From assembly GCA_029564595.1 (NCBI GenBank), contig JAKQPS010000120.1, positions 70,998 through 134,997 of the forward strand: DNA of 64,000 bases, read 5' to 3'. Origin of the DNA: a bacterium. Its GTDB lineage: Bacteria; UBP15; UBA6099. The position numbers and the translations under genes are program-made. This document shows, one piece after another, positions 52,201-59,867 of the stretch. Position 1 is the first letter of the stretch. The number at the start of each line of letters is the position of its first letter. The notes beneath the pieces are model-generated. The model did no database searches, was not told the DNA's origin, and saw only the letters and a list, made by a program, of their open reading frames with translations.

Positions 52201-52343
52201 CATTGGTCAGCGGCATTCTGGTCTCCGGCGTTCTCTCCGTGTTCGTCGTCCCGATCCTTTATAACTTTTTCTCAAAAACACAATCCGACGACGCGCCGAG
52301 CGGAGCGGAGAAAACACCCGACGGGGAGGCGACTACTGAATGA
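49221..52343 (+). CDS. RND family efflux transporter, AcrB/HAE1-like
   Basis: 1040 residues, 12 membrane helices and two large periplasmic loops in the AcrB pattern, starting FLSDASVRRPVAMLCLIIAL. The usual TM4 proton-relay pair (Asp-Asp or Asp-Asn) reads GILVMNSIVVIEA: Met399-Asn400. In TM10 the Lys of AcrB is Asn929 in SGIVVNNAILIM, as in many pumps. Energy coupling through TM4 must therefore differ. The gene is coupled to adaptor (1-bp overlap) and outer-membrane factor (4-bp overlap) genes. The substrate is unknown. Confidence 0.93.
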   Translation: MFLSDASVRRPVAMLCLIIALSFLGYNAYKKMGLEMAPRMEMPIITVVTVYPGAGPDELEVDVAKRIEDQVVAIEGLKHVTSMCSENVVITLLQFNTGVDVDIVAMDVREKIDLIRNDFPKDVRDPEILKFNVNEAPVLTMALTGDATIDEMYDFAANDLSDKITTIKGVAQTQVIGGAEREVHVLLDREALAARGLSSMSVVQAISSGVGVIPSGRVSGGSQEHSVKFDADFKRVSDIALIEAANEDGRRNYIGDFAVVKMGTEELRQKATLDGKPCVVVKVVKKADANAVEVIRSVRKAIADINNNIPGGMTLEWVSDDEVFTQAIVDSAWSNTWQGILLTAAILFLFLYNFRTTLIVAITMPITIVIGFLFMGFMGYSLNSSTLLAIGMSIGILVMNSIVVIEAIIKWLERTGRVKESSRMGTAEAAVAVIASAGTNLVVLLPIAMMHNMIGLFLKPFALTMVIMTAVSLFISFTLTPVLCSVMLKPASASRGKSPVASMERAWNSMFDAAVSAYGAFLEFNRRRRVPAAIFLVAVVFVLFYSLSLAGKLGMGFVPIMDRAQIGVRLEFPTGYNIETTESRVELVESRLKDVPGLKRVLTTIGKVEGVAGQNTEGVYLAQMLLVFPEKTARKESIYDLVDIVQERLKGTPDCIVAVSIPSAVGGQNPDIEFEIYGDDLETLDNLALRAQAIARNLGGLRDIDTTVRPGKSEIKIRPNRAVMADLGTPPIAVGMALRGNLEGIVAGTFKQGDRNYDIVVKFDERKGKEQVGEFLLPGAPGRPLLLSTVADIEETKTPLQIIRKDKRRISKLVSYLEEGTPLGSAADGISKAMDSENMLPQGYEYAFGTTYEMMNEGQRGLAEAGIIAIALIFLTLAAILESFKQPFIVLTTIPLSLIGVMIGLYMFGYNLSITVVMGIVMMSGIVVNNAILIMDQFNINVKKGRPRSLAMIDASKERFRPVVMITLAAIFGMIPMAFGKGVGSEMRNDIGVALVSGILVSGVLSVFVVPILYNFFSKTQSDDAPSGAEKTPDGEATTE

Positions 52344-53773
52344 AAATCGGAATAACAACATTTATAACGGCCTGCGCGGCCGCTCTGGCTCTTTCCGCGA
52401 TTCATCCGGTCGCGGCAACGGCGGCGGACATCCCGTCGCAGGAACTTGTTCTCGCGGACTCTCCGCTCGCTCTGGACAGAGCGGTGGAAACCGCCCTTGC
52501 GGCCAACCGCTCCGTCCGCTCCGCCGACCTTGCCGCCGAATCTGCGGCGCAAAAGCTCGCGGAGACCAAATCCCGATTCGGCCTAAGCCTGAAACTCAGC
52601 GGCAACTATCAACGCGTTGAAAGCTCAAGCAAGCTGGCTTTCCCCCTCTCCTATTATGAAGTCGCCCCGGTCAACATATCCGGCTCCGACCTGTTCGCCA
52701 TATCCAACCCCGTCCCCAAGATTCAACTCATTGAATACAGCCTAAACCCAGAATGGCAGCACACTGGCGACCTGAATGTGGTCAAACCGGTGTTCACCTT
52801 CGGCAAAAAGGAAAAAGCCGTCTCCGCCGCGCGCAAAGGCAAAGACATCGCCGCGCTTGATTCCAAGCTGGCGAGAATAAACCTCGCCGCCGAGGTCAAG
52901 GCTCTCTTCCACGGAGCCATCCTAGCCGGCGAAGCCGTCAAACTGCTCGAATCGTCGGTCTCGCGCTCCGAGTCCCACATGAAGGATGTCGTCGAACTCT
53001 TCAACTCGGGCTTGGGAATCAAACTCGACGTCATCCGCTCCGAGGTCGAGCTGCAATCTGCCAGAGAAAAACTGGCGACGGCAAGAAAGAACCGAACCCT
53101 AGCAATGCGGGCCCTCGCAAACATCATCGGCATGCCCTATGAGAAAGAACTAAAAATAACCGACCGGGACGCGTTCGAGAATATCGAGCTTGCGCCCCTT
53201 GATCATTATTTGGCGCTGGCCGCTCGGAACAGGCCCGAATTCGAACAGATACGGAAAGGGCGAGACGCAGCGAACCTAGCGGCGGAACTTGAAAAGAACA
53301 AGCCGACCGTCGCCTTTGCCGGACAATGGTCCTTTCATTCCAGAGGCTCAATGTTCACCCCGCAGGACTCATGGCGCGCCGTCCTCGCGGTCGAGTATCC
53401 GTTTTTCGACCAAGGGCTGGCCTCCGCAAAATCGGCTCAGGCTCGGCTCCGCGCCGGCAATCTCGACCTGAAAATGGACGACCTTTCAAACGGCGTGAAG
53501 ATTCAGACGGAAGCCGCATACCTCCAGATCATTGAGGCGAAAGACAGGCTCGAAACGTCAAGAATCATCCTCTCCGCAGCCGAGGAAGGCTATCGCATCG
53601 CATCCCTTTCTTACAAGGAGGGCTTCGCCACTCAACTGGACGTCATAGACGCGGAGCACAACCTGACCTCTGCGGGTCTGAATTTCGCGTCCGCGAAGCG
53701 AGATTACGAAACGGCCAAAGCCGGACTTGCGTCGGCTTGCGGACTCGTCGGTTTCGACAAGCGCCCCGACTGA
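52340..53773 (+). CDS. TolC-family outer-membrane efflux protein
   Basis: 477 residues. A signal peptide (~1-28) is followed by two structurally repeated halves rich in long helices (VETALAANRSVRSADLAAES near 50; LEAAEEGYRIASLSYKEGFA-type segment near 410, here SAAEEGYRIASLSYKEGFAT). The motif LDVIDAEHNLTSAGLNF is typical of the family. The ATG overlaps the pump stop as ATGA. It forms the trimeric outer-membrane and periplasmic tunnel of the tripartite pump. Confidence 0.92.
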   Translation: MKIGITTFITACAAALALSAIHPVAATAADIPSQELVLADSPLALDRAVETALAANRSVRSADLAAESAAQKLAETKSRFGLSLKLSGNYQRVESSSKLAFPLSYYEVAPVNISGSDLFAISNPVPKIQLIEYSLNPEWQHTGDLNVVKPVFTFGKKEKAVSAARKGKDIAALDSKLARINLAAEVKALFHGAILAGEAVKLLESSVSRSESHMKDVVELFNSGLGIKLDVIRSEVELQSAREKLATARKNRTLAMRALANIIGMPYEKELKITDRDAFENIELAPLDHYLALAARNRPEFEQIRKGRDAANLAAELEKNKPTVAFAGQWSFHSRGSMFTPQDSWRAVLAVEYPFFDQGLASAKSAQARLRAGNLDLKMDDLSNGVKIQTEAAYLQIIEAKDRLETSRIILSAAEEGYRIASLSYKEGFATQLDVIDAEHNLTSAGLNFASAKRDYETAKAGLASACGLVGFDKRPD

Positions 53774-53832
53774 CTGCCCTGCAAACGGGGCTTTGCCGCC
53801 CGCGCTCCGTTTCGGGAAACAGAGGCGATATC

Positions 53833-54240
53833 ATGCCGTTCAATGCAGCAATACTCATCGTGTCCGACAGCATTGAGGACTGTGCCTGTCCTCGCTCGAC
53901 CCTTGAGTCCGCCGGGTTCTCCGTCTCGCTCGCATCTGGAGCCGCCCTCGCTCTCGAAGCCCTCTCGCGAGAACGCCATGAAGCCGTCATTGTCGATATG
54001 GACGCCTCCGGCATTGACGGTCTCGACACCTGCCGCGCCATCTTCGGCCTCGGCGCAAACGCCCCGAAAATCATCGCTGTTTCCTCCGACTCCAGCCTCT
54101 CTGCCAAGCTTGGCTGCTTTATGGCGGGCGCGAACTCATTTCTTTCTAAACCTGTTCAAACCATCGAGTTGCTTGATAAAATAAGATATATCGAATCATA
54201 TAATGCGCGCTCCGGGGACTCAGACCCGGTTCCCGGTTAA
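53833..54240 (+). CDS. Stand-alone response-regulator receiver domain
   Basis: 135 residues from ATG 53833; the open frame continues 32 codons upstream, but AGAGG lies 8 nt before this ATG. Phospho-acceptor Asp55 is in AVIVDMDASGIDG, the switch Ser is near 84 (IAVSSDSS) and Lys106 is in NSFLSKPVQ. Of the usual acidic pair only Asp12 remains (LIVSDSIED). There is no output domain. It lies 60 bp after the efflux operon and could modulate a partner by phosphorylation; no histidine kinase is nearby. Confidence 0.82.
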   Translation: MPFNAAILIVSDSIEDCACPRSTLESAGFSVSLASGAALALEALSRERHEAVIVDMDASGIDGLDTCRAIFGLGANAPKIIAVSSDSSLSAKLGCFMAGANSFLSKPVQTIELLDKIRYIESYNARSGDSDPVPG

Positions 54241-54306
54241 AACAAGGCTTGAGCGAACCTGAATCAGGGTTCTCCTCTTTATAAAAAACTCACGGAGGGA
54301 CACGCC

Positions 54307-55062
54307 ATGACCGGCAAGGAATGCGCAAGAATCTACGACTCGTTTACATTTGAATCGTTCGGCAACATCGCCATCTTCAGATTCAAGGGCAAAGCTCTTT
54401 TCAACGCCGCCGGGCTTTGCGACATGGACCAGTTGAGCAAGACTTTCAAGGAGTGCGGCGACAGCAAAAACCTCAGAGTAATCATCGTCGCCAGAACTTC
54501 CGAACAGAAGGACATGCGCGAGTACGAGGAGTTCATCGATTTCGCTTCGAAAGAAAAAGACAGGCTCAAAATCCACAGAATGCTGAATTTCTACAGCCAG
54601 TTCATCGTCGAGCTGTACTCGCAGGACAAGTTCGTCATCTCGGTGGACAGCGGCAACATCGTCGCCCAGTTCCTGAACATGAGCCTCGCCTGCGACTACC
54701 GCATAGTCGCCGACGACACCGTCATTCAGAAAGGATACTTCAAGACAGGGATGGTCCCTAAAGGCGGAGCCACATTCTTCCTATCATCCATCCTCGGAAA
54801 GTCCAAAGCCTACGAACTGCTCCTGTCGGAAAATGACATAACCGCCGCCGAAGCCCTCTCTCTGGGACTGGTGGACGAGATAGTTCCGTCCTCCGAACTG
54901 GAAACAGCCGCCTTCAAAAAGGCCGAGCATTTCGCCCGCATACCCGGCAAAACTCTCGTAGGAATAAAAAAACTTATGAACTATAAGGTGGAAGAACTTA
55001 AAGATTACTTAAAATATGAGAACGACATCATCGCCGAAACTTTCTGGAAACAGGGAGACTGA
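54307..55062 (+). CDS. Crotonase-superfamily protein with altered active site
   Basis: 251 residues, with GGAGGG 8 nt before the ATG. The oxyanion and CoA-binding outline is present (VISVDSGNIVAQFLNMSLACDY region; TGMVPKGGATFFLSSILGKS; TAAEALSLGLVDEIV). At the two catalytic Glu positions of enoyl-CoA hydratase the sequence reads FLNMSLACD and KGYFKTGMVP, so neither Glu is conserved. The fold can also act as isomerase, decarboxylase, hydrolase or ligase-like enzyme. The next gene encodes an exported protein on the same strand after 26 bp, so co-transcription is likely. The reaction is unknown. Confidence 0.82.
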   Translation: MTGKECARIYDSFTFESFGNIAIFRFKGKALFNAAGLCDMDQLSKTFKECGDSKNLRVIIVARTSEQKDMREYEEFIDFASKEKDRLKIHRMLNFYSQFIVELYSQDKFVISVDSGNIVAQFLNMSLACDYRIVADDTVIQKGYFKTGMVPKGGATFFLSSILGKSKAYELLLSENDITAAEALSLGLVDEIVPSSELETAAFKKAEHFARIPGKTLVGIKKLMNYKVEELKDYLKYENDIIAETFWKQGD

Positions 55063-55088
55063 CGGCGGATTAGCAAGGAGCGAACGAT

Positions 55089-56189
55089 ATGAGAAAAGTC
55101 CTACCCGCAATATTGGCCGCGCTGGCGCTCGCGGCCGCGCGCTGCCCCGCCTCCGCTCAGGAATCCTCTGACTGGGCTTCCATGAGCAACTATCTCCACC
55201 AGCTCGGCATTTCCCGCGAGGACGCCGACAAAGTCAAGGACGCTATCGACAACCGCGCGTTTCCGACCGTCGACAAAGTCGAGATATCGCCCGCTTCCCC
55301 GCGCGAAAACGAGCCGGTGACAGTATCCGCCGTCATCGAAAAAGCCCGCAAAAGAGAGACCGCCGAAGTATGGGAGGCTTTCATTAACTACACCGCCGAC
55401 GGCGGAGCCTCTTTCTCGAGAATCAGAATGGAGAGGGCTTCGCCCGGCGGAGATGTCTGGAAAGGCGTCATCCCCGGTCAGCCGTCCGGAACGGAAATCA
55501 TGTTCGGCATACACGTCATAAACGCGTTCGACGAAGCTTATGTCGAGAACTTCTGCGCCGTCGAAGTAGTAGTCGGCGCGATGCCCAAAGAAGCAGATTG
55601 CCGCGCAGACACACTCGACTGCCCCGCGCTTCGCCCCTCCGGCTGCCTCTTCCCTATGTCCATCCCTCACAACAGGCTCGACGGGGCCGCGTTTGAGTAC
55701 AGCGGGACGCCTGAACCGCTTTTCATACGCTCTTCAAGGGTAGGCTTCTCGCAGGACCGCGTCCTGATGACGGTAAACACGCAAGGCAAAGTGTCTCCCG
55801 GCAGGCTCTCTCCCACCGCCGCCAACATCTACGTAGCCGGATGGCTGAACCCGGACATCTCCAGTGGAGACACGGGCATCGAATCGATTCTCCGACAAGG
55901 CGCGGTCGTCATTTACGCCCCTCTGAATATTTCCAATAAATGCGCCCTCTACTACTTCCACGGAAGCGAAATCGTTGCCGATAACAAGTCCGCCGTCTGC
56001 GCTCCGGATGAAAACCGCCTCGTCATATCCGTGGACCGAAAAGCGTTCAAAGACAATCCGAGCCGAACTCTGGAATTCTTGTTCATGACCTTCGTTATGA
56101 CGCAGATAAACCCCGCCGATATCGACCTGACAGATATTTCGCTTATAACGAGAGTCGCCTACAGGAAACGCGTCTACCTAGTCGAATAA
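55089..56189 (+). CDS. Exported protein of unknown function
   Basis: 366 residues, with AAGGAG 8 nt before the ATG. A signal peptide ends near ASA-QE (~24). A short helical part (~25-60) precedes an immunoglobulin-like segment (VEISPASPRENEPVTVSAVI, ~65-150). A larger beta-rich domain (~180-366) contains several cysteines, which may form disulfides. No family is recognised. It follows the crotonase-like gene closely and ends in a repeat-containing gap. Confidence 0.6.
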   Translation: MRKVLPAILAALALAAARCPASAQESSDWASMSNYLHQLGISREDADKVKDAIDNRAFPTVDKVEISPASPRENEPVTVSAVIEKARKRETAEVWEAFINYTADGGASFSRIRMERASPGGDVWKGVIPGQPSGTEIMFGIHVINAFDEAYVENFCAVEVVVGAMPKEADCRADTLDCPALRPSGCLFPMSIPHNRLDGAAFEYSGTPEPLFIRSSRVGFSQDRVLMTVNTQGKVSPGRLSPTAANIYVAGWLNPDISSGDTGIESILRQGAVVIYAPLNISNKCALYYFHGSEIVADNKSAVCAPDENRLVISVDRKAFKDNPSRTLEFLFMTFVMTQINPADIDLTDISLITRVAYRKRVYLVE

Positions 56190-56286
56190 TCGCTCCCGAA
56201 TCCCATTGATGTATTTGGGTTCAACGACAAGATCGCGCTTTATTCGATTTTCCGGATTTTTCTCCTAAAAAATCCGGGCAAGGATT
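56190..56286. repeat. Repeat fragment and hairpin between convergent genes
   Basis: tcgctcccgaatc (56190-56202) is an inverted fragment of the gattcgggagcga repeat. ccggattttt (56252-56261) pairs perfectly with aaaaatccgg (56268-56277) around 6 nt and may end transcription from either side. The stretch 56220-56278 resembles 57083-57139. Confidence 0.55.
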
Positions 56287-56937
56287 TCATTTGAGAAGAT
56301 ATCCGGCGGCGGCGTAGAGGAACCAGCCGCCGAAACCTACGAGCGCGGCTCCGCATACGGAGACTATCGCCCTGTAAACTTCATCCGTGAGCAACTTCCT
56401 TCCGCCGCTCACTCCGAGGGATATCGCGCTATACCACAGGAAATCAGCGGATATGTGGCCGAGAAAGAAAGCGGCGACGCCCGCGGCGCCGAGTTTCATG
56501 GAAGAGACAAGATAGCCCAGCCCGATGGTGGCCCACCAGAAAATCCAATAAGGATTGGAAACGCTCGCCAGAGCTCCCGCCAACACTGGGTTCGCAGCCG
56601 CTCCGGCGGGCTTTTCTTCGCCGCCGCCGATATTCAGCGACATGCCTCCCGCCGAGCGCGCCATGCCTACGCCCATCCATAACAGCGCCCCGCCGCCGAG
56701 AATCGAAATCGCCCCTTTTACCGCGTCCTTCTGGATTATCGGCCCCAGACCGTATATCAACGCCGCTATAAGAGCAAGCTCAAGCGCCGCATGTCCCAGC
56801 ATCAGCAGTGGGCCGGAGATGAATCCGCGCCGCGCCGCGTGCGCCACAGTCAACGTCAGAAGCGGGCCGGGCATCAGCGCGCCCGAAAGCGCTATCACAA
56901 ACGCCCCTCCAAATATCGCCGCTATCTCAGATCCCAT
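56287..56937 (-). CDS. LysE/RhtB-family exporter
   Basis: 216 residues, six hydrophobic helices. The N-terminus carries the family motif ALSGALMPGPLLTLTVAHAA with the G-x3-GP signature, and the middle has LASVSNPYWIFWWATIG. Members export amino acids such as Lys, homoserine or Leu. The insertion GGGEEKPAG (~105-115) is in the cytoplasmic loop. A GAGAGGAA site lies about 14 nt before the ATG, further than usual, so the start has some doubt. Confidence 0.9.
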   Translation of the reverse strand: MGSEIAAIFGGAFVIALSGALMPGPLLTLTVAHAARRGFISGPLLMLGHAALELALIAALIYGLGPIIQKDAVKGAISILGGGALLWMGVGMARSAGGMSLNIGGGEEKPAGAAANPVLAGALASVSNPYWIFWWATIGLGYLVSSMKLGAAGVAAFFLGHISADFLWYSAISLGVSGGRKLLTDEVYRAIVSVCGAALVGFGGWFLYAAAGYLLK

Positions 56938-56965
56938 CTTTGTCTCTGTCTTCCTCTCGCATGGC

Positions 56966-57125
56966 TAGCCCGCATTTTTCACCAATCTGGCTGAAATCGA
57001 AGAAAGGGATGAGATACGAGGCGAATCGAGCGAGAATGAGGGAGCATTCTGTTTCGTATGTGACGGCAGTTCGAGTCGATGATTCAACGACGTAGATCGC
57101 CCTTTATTCTATTTAACATTTTTTC
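56966..57125. repeat. AGCCCGCATTTTT repeat copy 3 and downstream repeat
   Basis: tagcccgcatttttcaccaat (56966-56986) is followed by ctgaaatcgaagaa, matching the order at 31257-31297. The segment 57083-57139 (ttcaacgacgtagatcgcc...) resembles 56220-56278 and runs into the stop codon of the VOC gene. Confidence 0.55.
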
Positions 57126-58076
57126 TTAAAAAACCCGGGGCGCGCGGACGGAAAAATCCATCATTGCGCGCCGCGCCGCGCCCGCAGCGACGGCTATAGA
57201 GCGCATTGCGGGATTAAGTTGCATCGCCTCGAACGTGTTGCCTTCCGGGTCTAGGAAATAAGCGATTACGCTGCCTCCGCTCACCGGAGTCGGCTCAAAG
57301 AGGAACTGTACTCCCGCCGAGAGGCAGCGCTTGTGGAACGCTTCAATATTGGACACGGAGTACGCGACATGTTTGACGCCGGCGTCGCTGAAACTTTCGC
57401 GCGGAACTGCCGGGGCTGACGCAGACTCTGCGGGGAAATGTCTCGGCGGGACCGGTAGCGCGGCTCCCGCAAGGCATATCAGCCTCACATGTCCGTACAG
57501 AGGCGCCGGCGCGTCCACGCCGAACACCGGCCCCAGAAAATCGCAGCCGCTCTCCACCTTCCACAGCCCCAGCAGGTCGAAAAATTCCTCGTAACCTTCC
57601 GGGTCGCCCGCCACAAGCCCTATCTCTTTCAGCGACGAAACCCGCCCCGGAAACGCGTCTTTCCCCGTGTCGAACAGCGCCACATTCAAGCCGTCCGGGT
57701 CCTTTGCAAGCGCGCATTTTCCGCTGGCGGTCTCCGCGCGCGGAAGCTTCAGCCCGGATGCTTCCAGCCTGCCGACATAGTCCTCAAATCCGTCCACGTT
57801 GAAAGCGATGTATCTGAAACCGGGACGGCGGATGTCACCGGGGTCTCCCGGAGCGGACCTGTGGCGCGGCAGATAGAAAGTCTCCACGCCGCCGTCGCCG
57901 ATCTGATGCCAGATGATTCTATTGAGAGCGTGGTCTAGGCCGCACACGCGTTCGGCGCGCGGCCCGCTGCTGACGGTCTCTGCGAGCGCGGGAAGCCTTA
58001 GAGCGCCCGCATAGAAGCCCGCGCCCGCCCGCCTGTCGCGGATGGTGATTCCGAAATGATGAATGTCCTCAAACAT
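57126..58076 (-). CDS. Two-domain VOC-superfamily protein (glyoxalase/extradiol dioxygenase-like)
   Basis: 316 residues, GGGAG 9 nt before the ATG. Two VOC modules are visible: FEDIHHFGITIRDRRAGAGF at the start of the first (~1-130), and LVAGDPEGYEEFFDLLGLW starting the second (~145-290), which ends SVIAYFLDPEGNTFEAMQL. Metal-ligand candidates are His6/His7 and the Glu of FEAMQ. Substrates range widely (methylglyoxal adducts, aromatic diols, methylmalonyl-CoA). The ~20-residue tail is not typical. No functional partner is evident. Confidence 0.82.
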   Translation of the reverse strand: MFEDIHHFGITIRDRRAGAGFYAGALRLPALAETVSSGPRAERVCGLDHALNRIIWHQIGDGGVETFYLPRHRSAPGDPGDIRRPGFRYIAFNVDGFEDYVGRLEASGLKLPRAETASGKCALAKDPDGLNVALFDTGKDAFPGRVSSLKEIGLVAGDPEGYEEFFDLLGLWKVESGCDFLGPVFGVDAPAPLYGHVRLICLAGAALPVPPRHFPAESASAPAVPRESFSDAGVKHVAYSVSNIEAFHKRCLSAGVQFLFEPTPVSGGSVIAYFLDPEGNTFEAMQLNPAMRSIAVAAGAARRAMMDFSVRAPRVF

Positions 58077-58178
58077 GGCGCGTTACTCCCACGCAAGCGC
58101 CGCGCGCGGCTCTATGTTTTTTTGTGACTTGTTTGTATTATACCAGACAGCCGGATTCCCGACGCCCGGCGGAAGAAA

Positions 58179-59546
58179 TCATTTTTTCGACAACTCTACT
58201 GCCATCTCCGCCCCGGCAGCCATCATCTCTTCGGTCGCTTCCGGGAAAACAAGCCCCATGCCCGCCTCATAGCCGCCTTCTTCGTATATCTTTCTGGTGG
58301 ATATATAAGCAAGGTGGTCGTTGGCATAGCCGAAGAGCGCCGTTTTCATAGGCGCGAGGGATTCGCGAACCTGCAGCCCAACATCCGCCACAGGCTCTCC
58401 GGGCAGAGTGACAGCATACGCGTCGCCGAGTCTCAACGCCTGAACCCAAGTGCGGGTCCTGCCGCCCTTCACCCTGCTCATCGTCTTCACGAGCGGCATG
58501 ATGAACGATTCGACTCCGAGTCTCGCCTGAAGCATCTTTATCCTGTCGTCCTTCTCGCTTTCCGACATGTCGGAATTGCGGATAATTTCTGTTTTTTCGG
58601 GTATTGCCGCGCGGAATTCGCCCATGGATTTCATCGTGCGCACAGGGAATATCATCTCTCTCATCGCGCCGCCCACCGGGAAATCCTCGGAGAGCGACAC
58701 CGACTCGATATTCGACGAGGTCGCGGCGGCGAGTTTCGCGCCGTAGCTGCGCGCCCGCTCCCATCCGTCAGCCCCTTCTCCGCCCGCCGGGCTGATGTCT
58801 CCATTGGCCCCCTGAATGAACAGGAACACCCCGCCGCCCATCGCCTTGCTCATCTCCTCGCTGAAAGTTCCGAGCCAGTCCGAGCTAATCAGAAGCTCTC
58901 CGGCGTTAACTATCGTCGGGTGGGCCGAAAAATTCAGGAACCCGCCTATGGGCCGTCCATCCAGCGCCTTGACCACTAGCAACAGCCCCAGCGGGTCAAC
59001 CGTGCCGCCCGATATGCGGCGATTGCGGCTGTATCCCTCCAGCGATATGAACGCCGTTCCGGCGCGCGCAGGCTCCATCGCCGCCAGCGCCTGCCCCGCA
59101 GCCGCCGTTATCTTATCCTGCAACTTCTTTTTCATCTCCGGGTTGTACTCTTTAGGATATTTTCCAAACTCCTCGTAATATCCTTCCGGCCCGGCGTGCG
59201 TGTGCCCCGCCGTTATCATCACGTTTCGCGGCGGAACCCCGTATTCTTTCTCTATCCGCTCCTTTATTTCAATCGCGAACACTCCGCCCGTCATTATCAG
59301 TTCGTTCGCGATAAGAAGAACCGTTTCGTCGCCTTGGCTGAGCGCGAGGATTCTAGAGTGGAGCGGATCGTGCACGCCCTTTGCGGTCTCGAAAATGTGA
59401 TAGTATCCGCCGAGATAGCAGCCAAGGTCGGGAGTGATATCCGCCGCCGCCGCGCCCGCCTTAAGCTGCGCCTCCGCTCCGCTAGCCGCGCCGAACGCCG
59501 CAAATAATGCCAGAGCCGCCGCCGCGATTGTTTTCAGTTTGCCCAT
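58179..59546 (-). CDS. Neutral/alkaline ceramidase-like hydrolase, exported
   Basis: 455 residues from ATG 59546, with GGAGGA about 7 nt upstream; an earlier start would add 18 polar residues before the signal peptide. The signal peptide ends near AEA-QL. The catalytic-type motifs of the ceramidase N-domain are present: AAAADITPDLGCYLGGYY and ITAGHTHAGPEGYY (zinc-binding His), with FIQGANGDISP further on. It is shorter than true neutral ceramidases (about 650-700 residues) and lacks their C-terminal domain, as many bacterial relatives do. It would hydrolyse an amide or ester in the periplasm; the lipid substrate is uncertain. Confidence 0.85.
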   Translation of the reverse strand: MGKLKTIAAAALALFAAFGAASGAEAQLKAGAAAADITPDLGCYLGGYYHIFETAKGVHDPLHSRILALSQGDETVLLIANELIMTGGVFAIEIKERIEKEYGVPPRNVMITAGHTHAGPEGYYEEFGKYPKEYNPEMKKKLQDKITAAAGQALAAMEPARAGTAFISLEGYSRNRRISGGTVDPLGLLLVVKALDGRPIGGFLNFSAHPTIVNAGELLISSDWLGTFSEEMSKAMGGGVFLFIQGANGDISPAGGEGADGWERARSYGAKLAAATSSNIESVSLSEDFPVGGAMREMIFPVRTMKSMGEFRAAIPEKTEIIRNSDMSESEKDDRIKMLQARLGVESFIMPLVKTMSRVKGGRTRTWVQALRLGDAYAVTLPGEPVADVGLQVRESLAPMKTALFGYANDHLAYISTRKIYEEGGYEAGMGLVFPEATEEMMAAGAEMAVELSKK

Positions 59547-59867
59547 GTCTTGATCCTCCGATAGCCGTTTGGCGTCCATTATTATAAAACATAAGCGCAA
59601 AAATGGCAGTTTTTTTACACCCCGGCGCTATTCATTTCAATTGATTCGTCAAAACAGGAACTTCCCCGTCCGCTGCAGTGTTATAATCACGTTGTCTTCA
59701 AACGGTGAATGGCAGGGCAAGGCGGCGGAGATGATATCGGAACTAAAAAAAGCAACAATCATTCAATCGGAACAAATCCGCCGGACGGCGGAGTTATTCA
59801 AACAACCCAAAAATTCAATTTTCGAGACATGCATGGACGCGACGCGCGTCCGGCGCGGAGGAACTGT
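59547..59867. promoter_or_regulatory. Divergent promoter region
   Basis: It lies between the ceramidase-like gene and the oxidoreductase fusion. TATAAT at 59682-59687 is a likely -10 for the plus-strand gene; the -35 is weak. A 7-bp hairpin ggacgcg/cgcgtcc (59835-59851) sits just before the GGAGG ribosome site of the fusion gene. A 100-codon open frame through here has no supporting signal. Confidence 0.4.
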
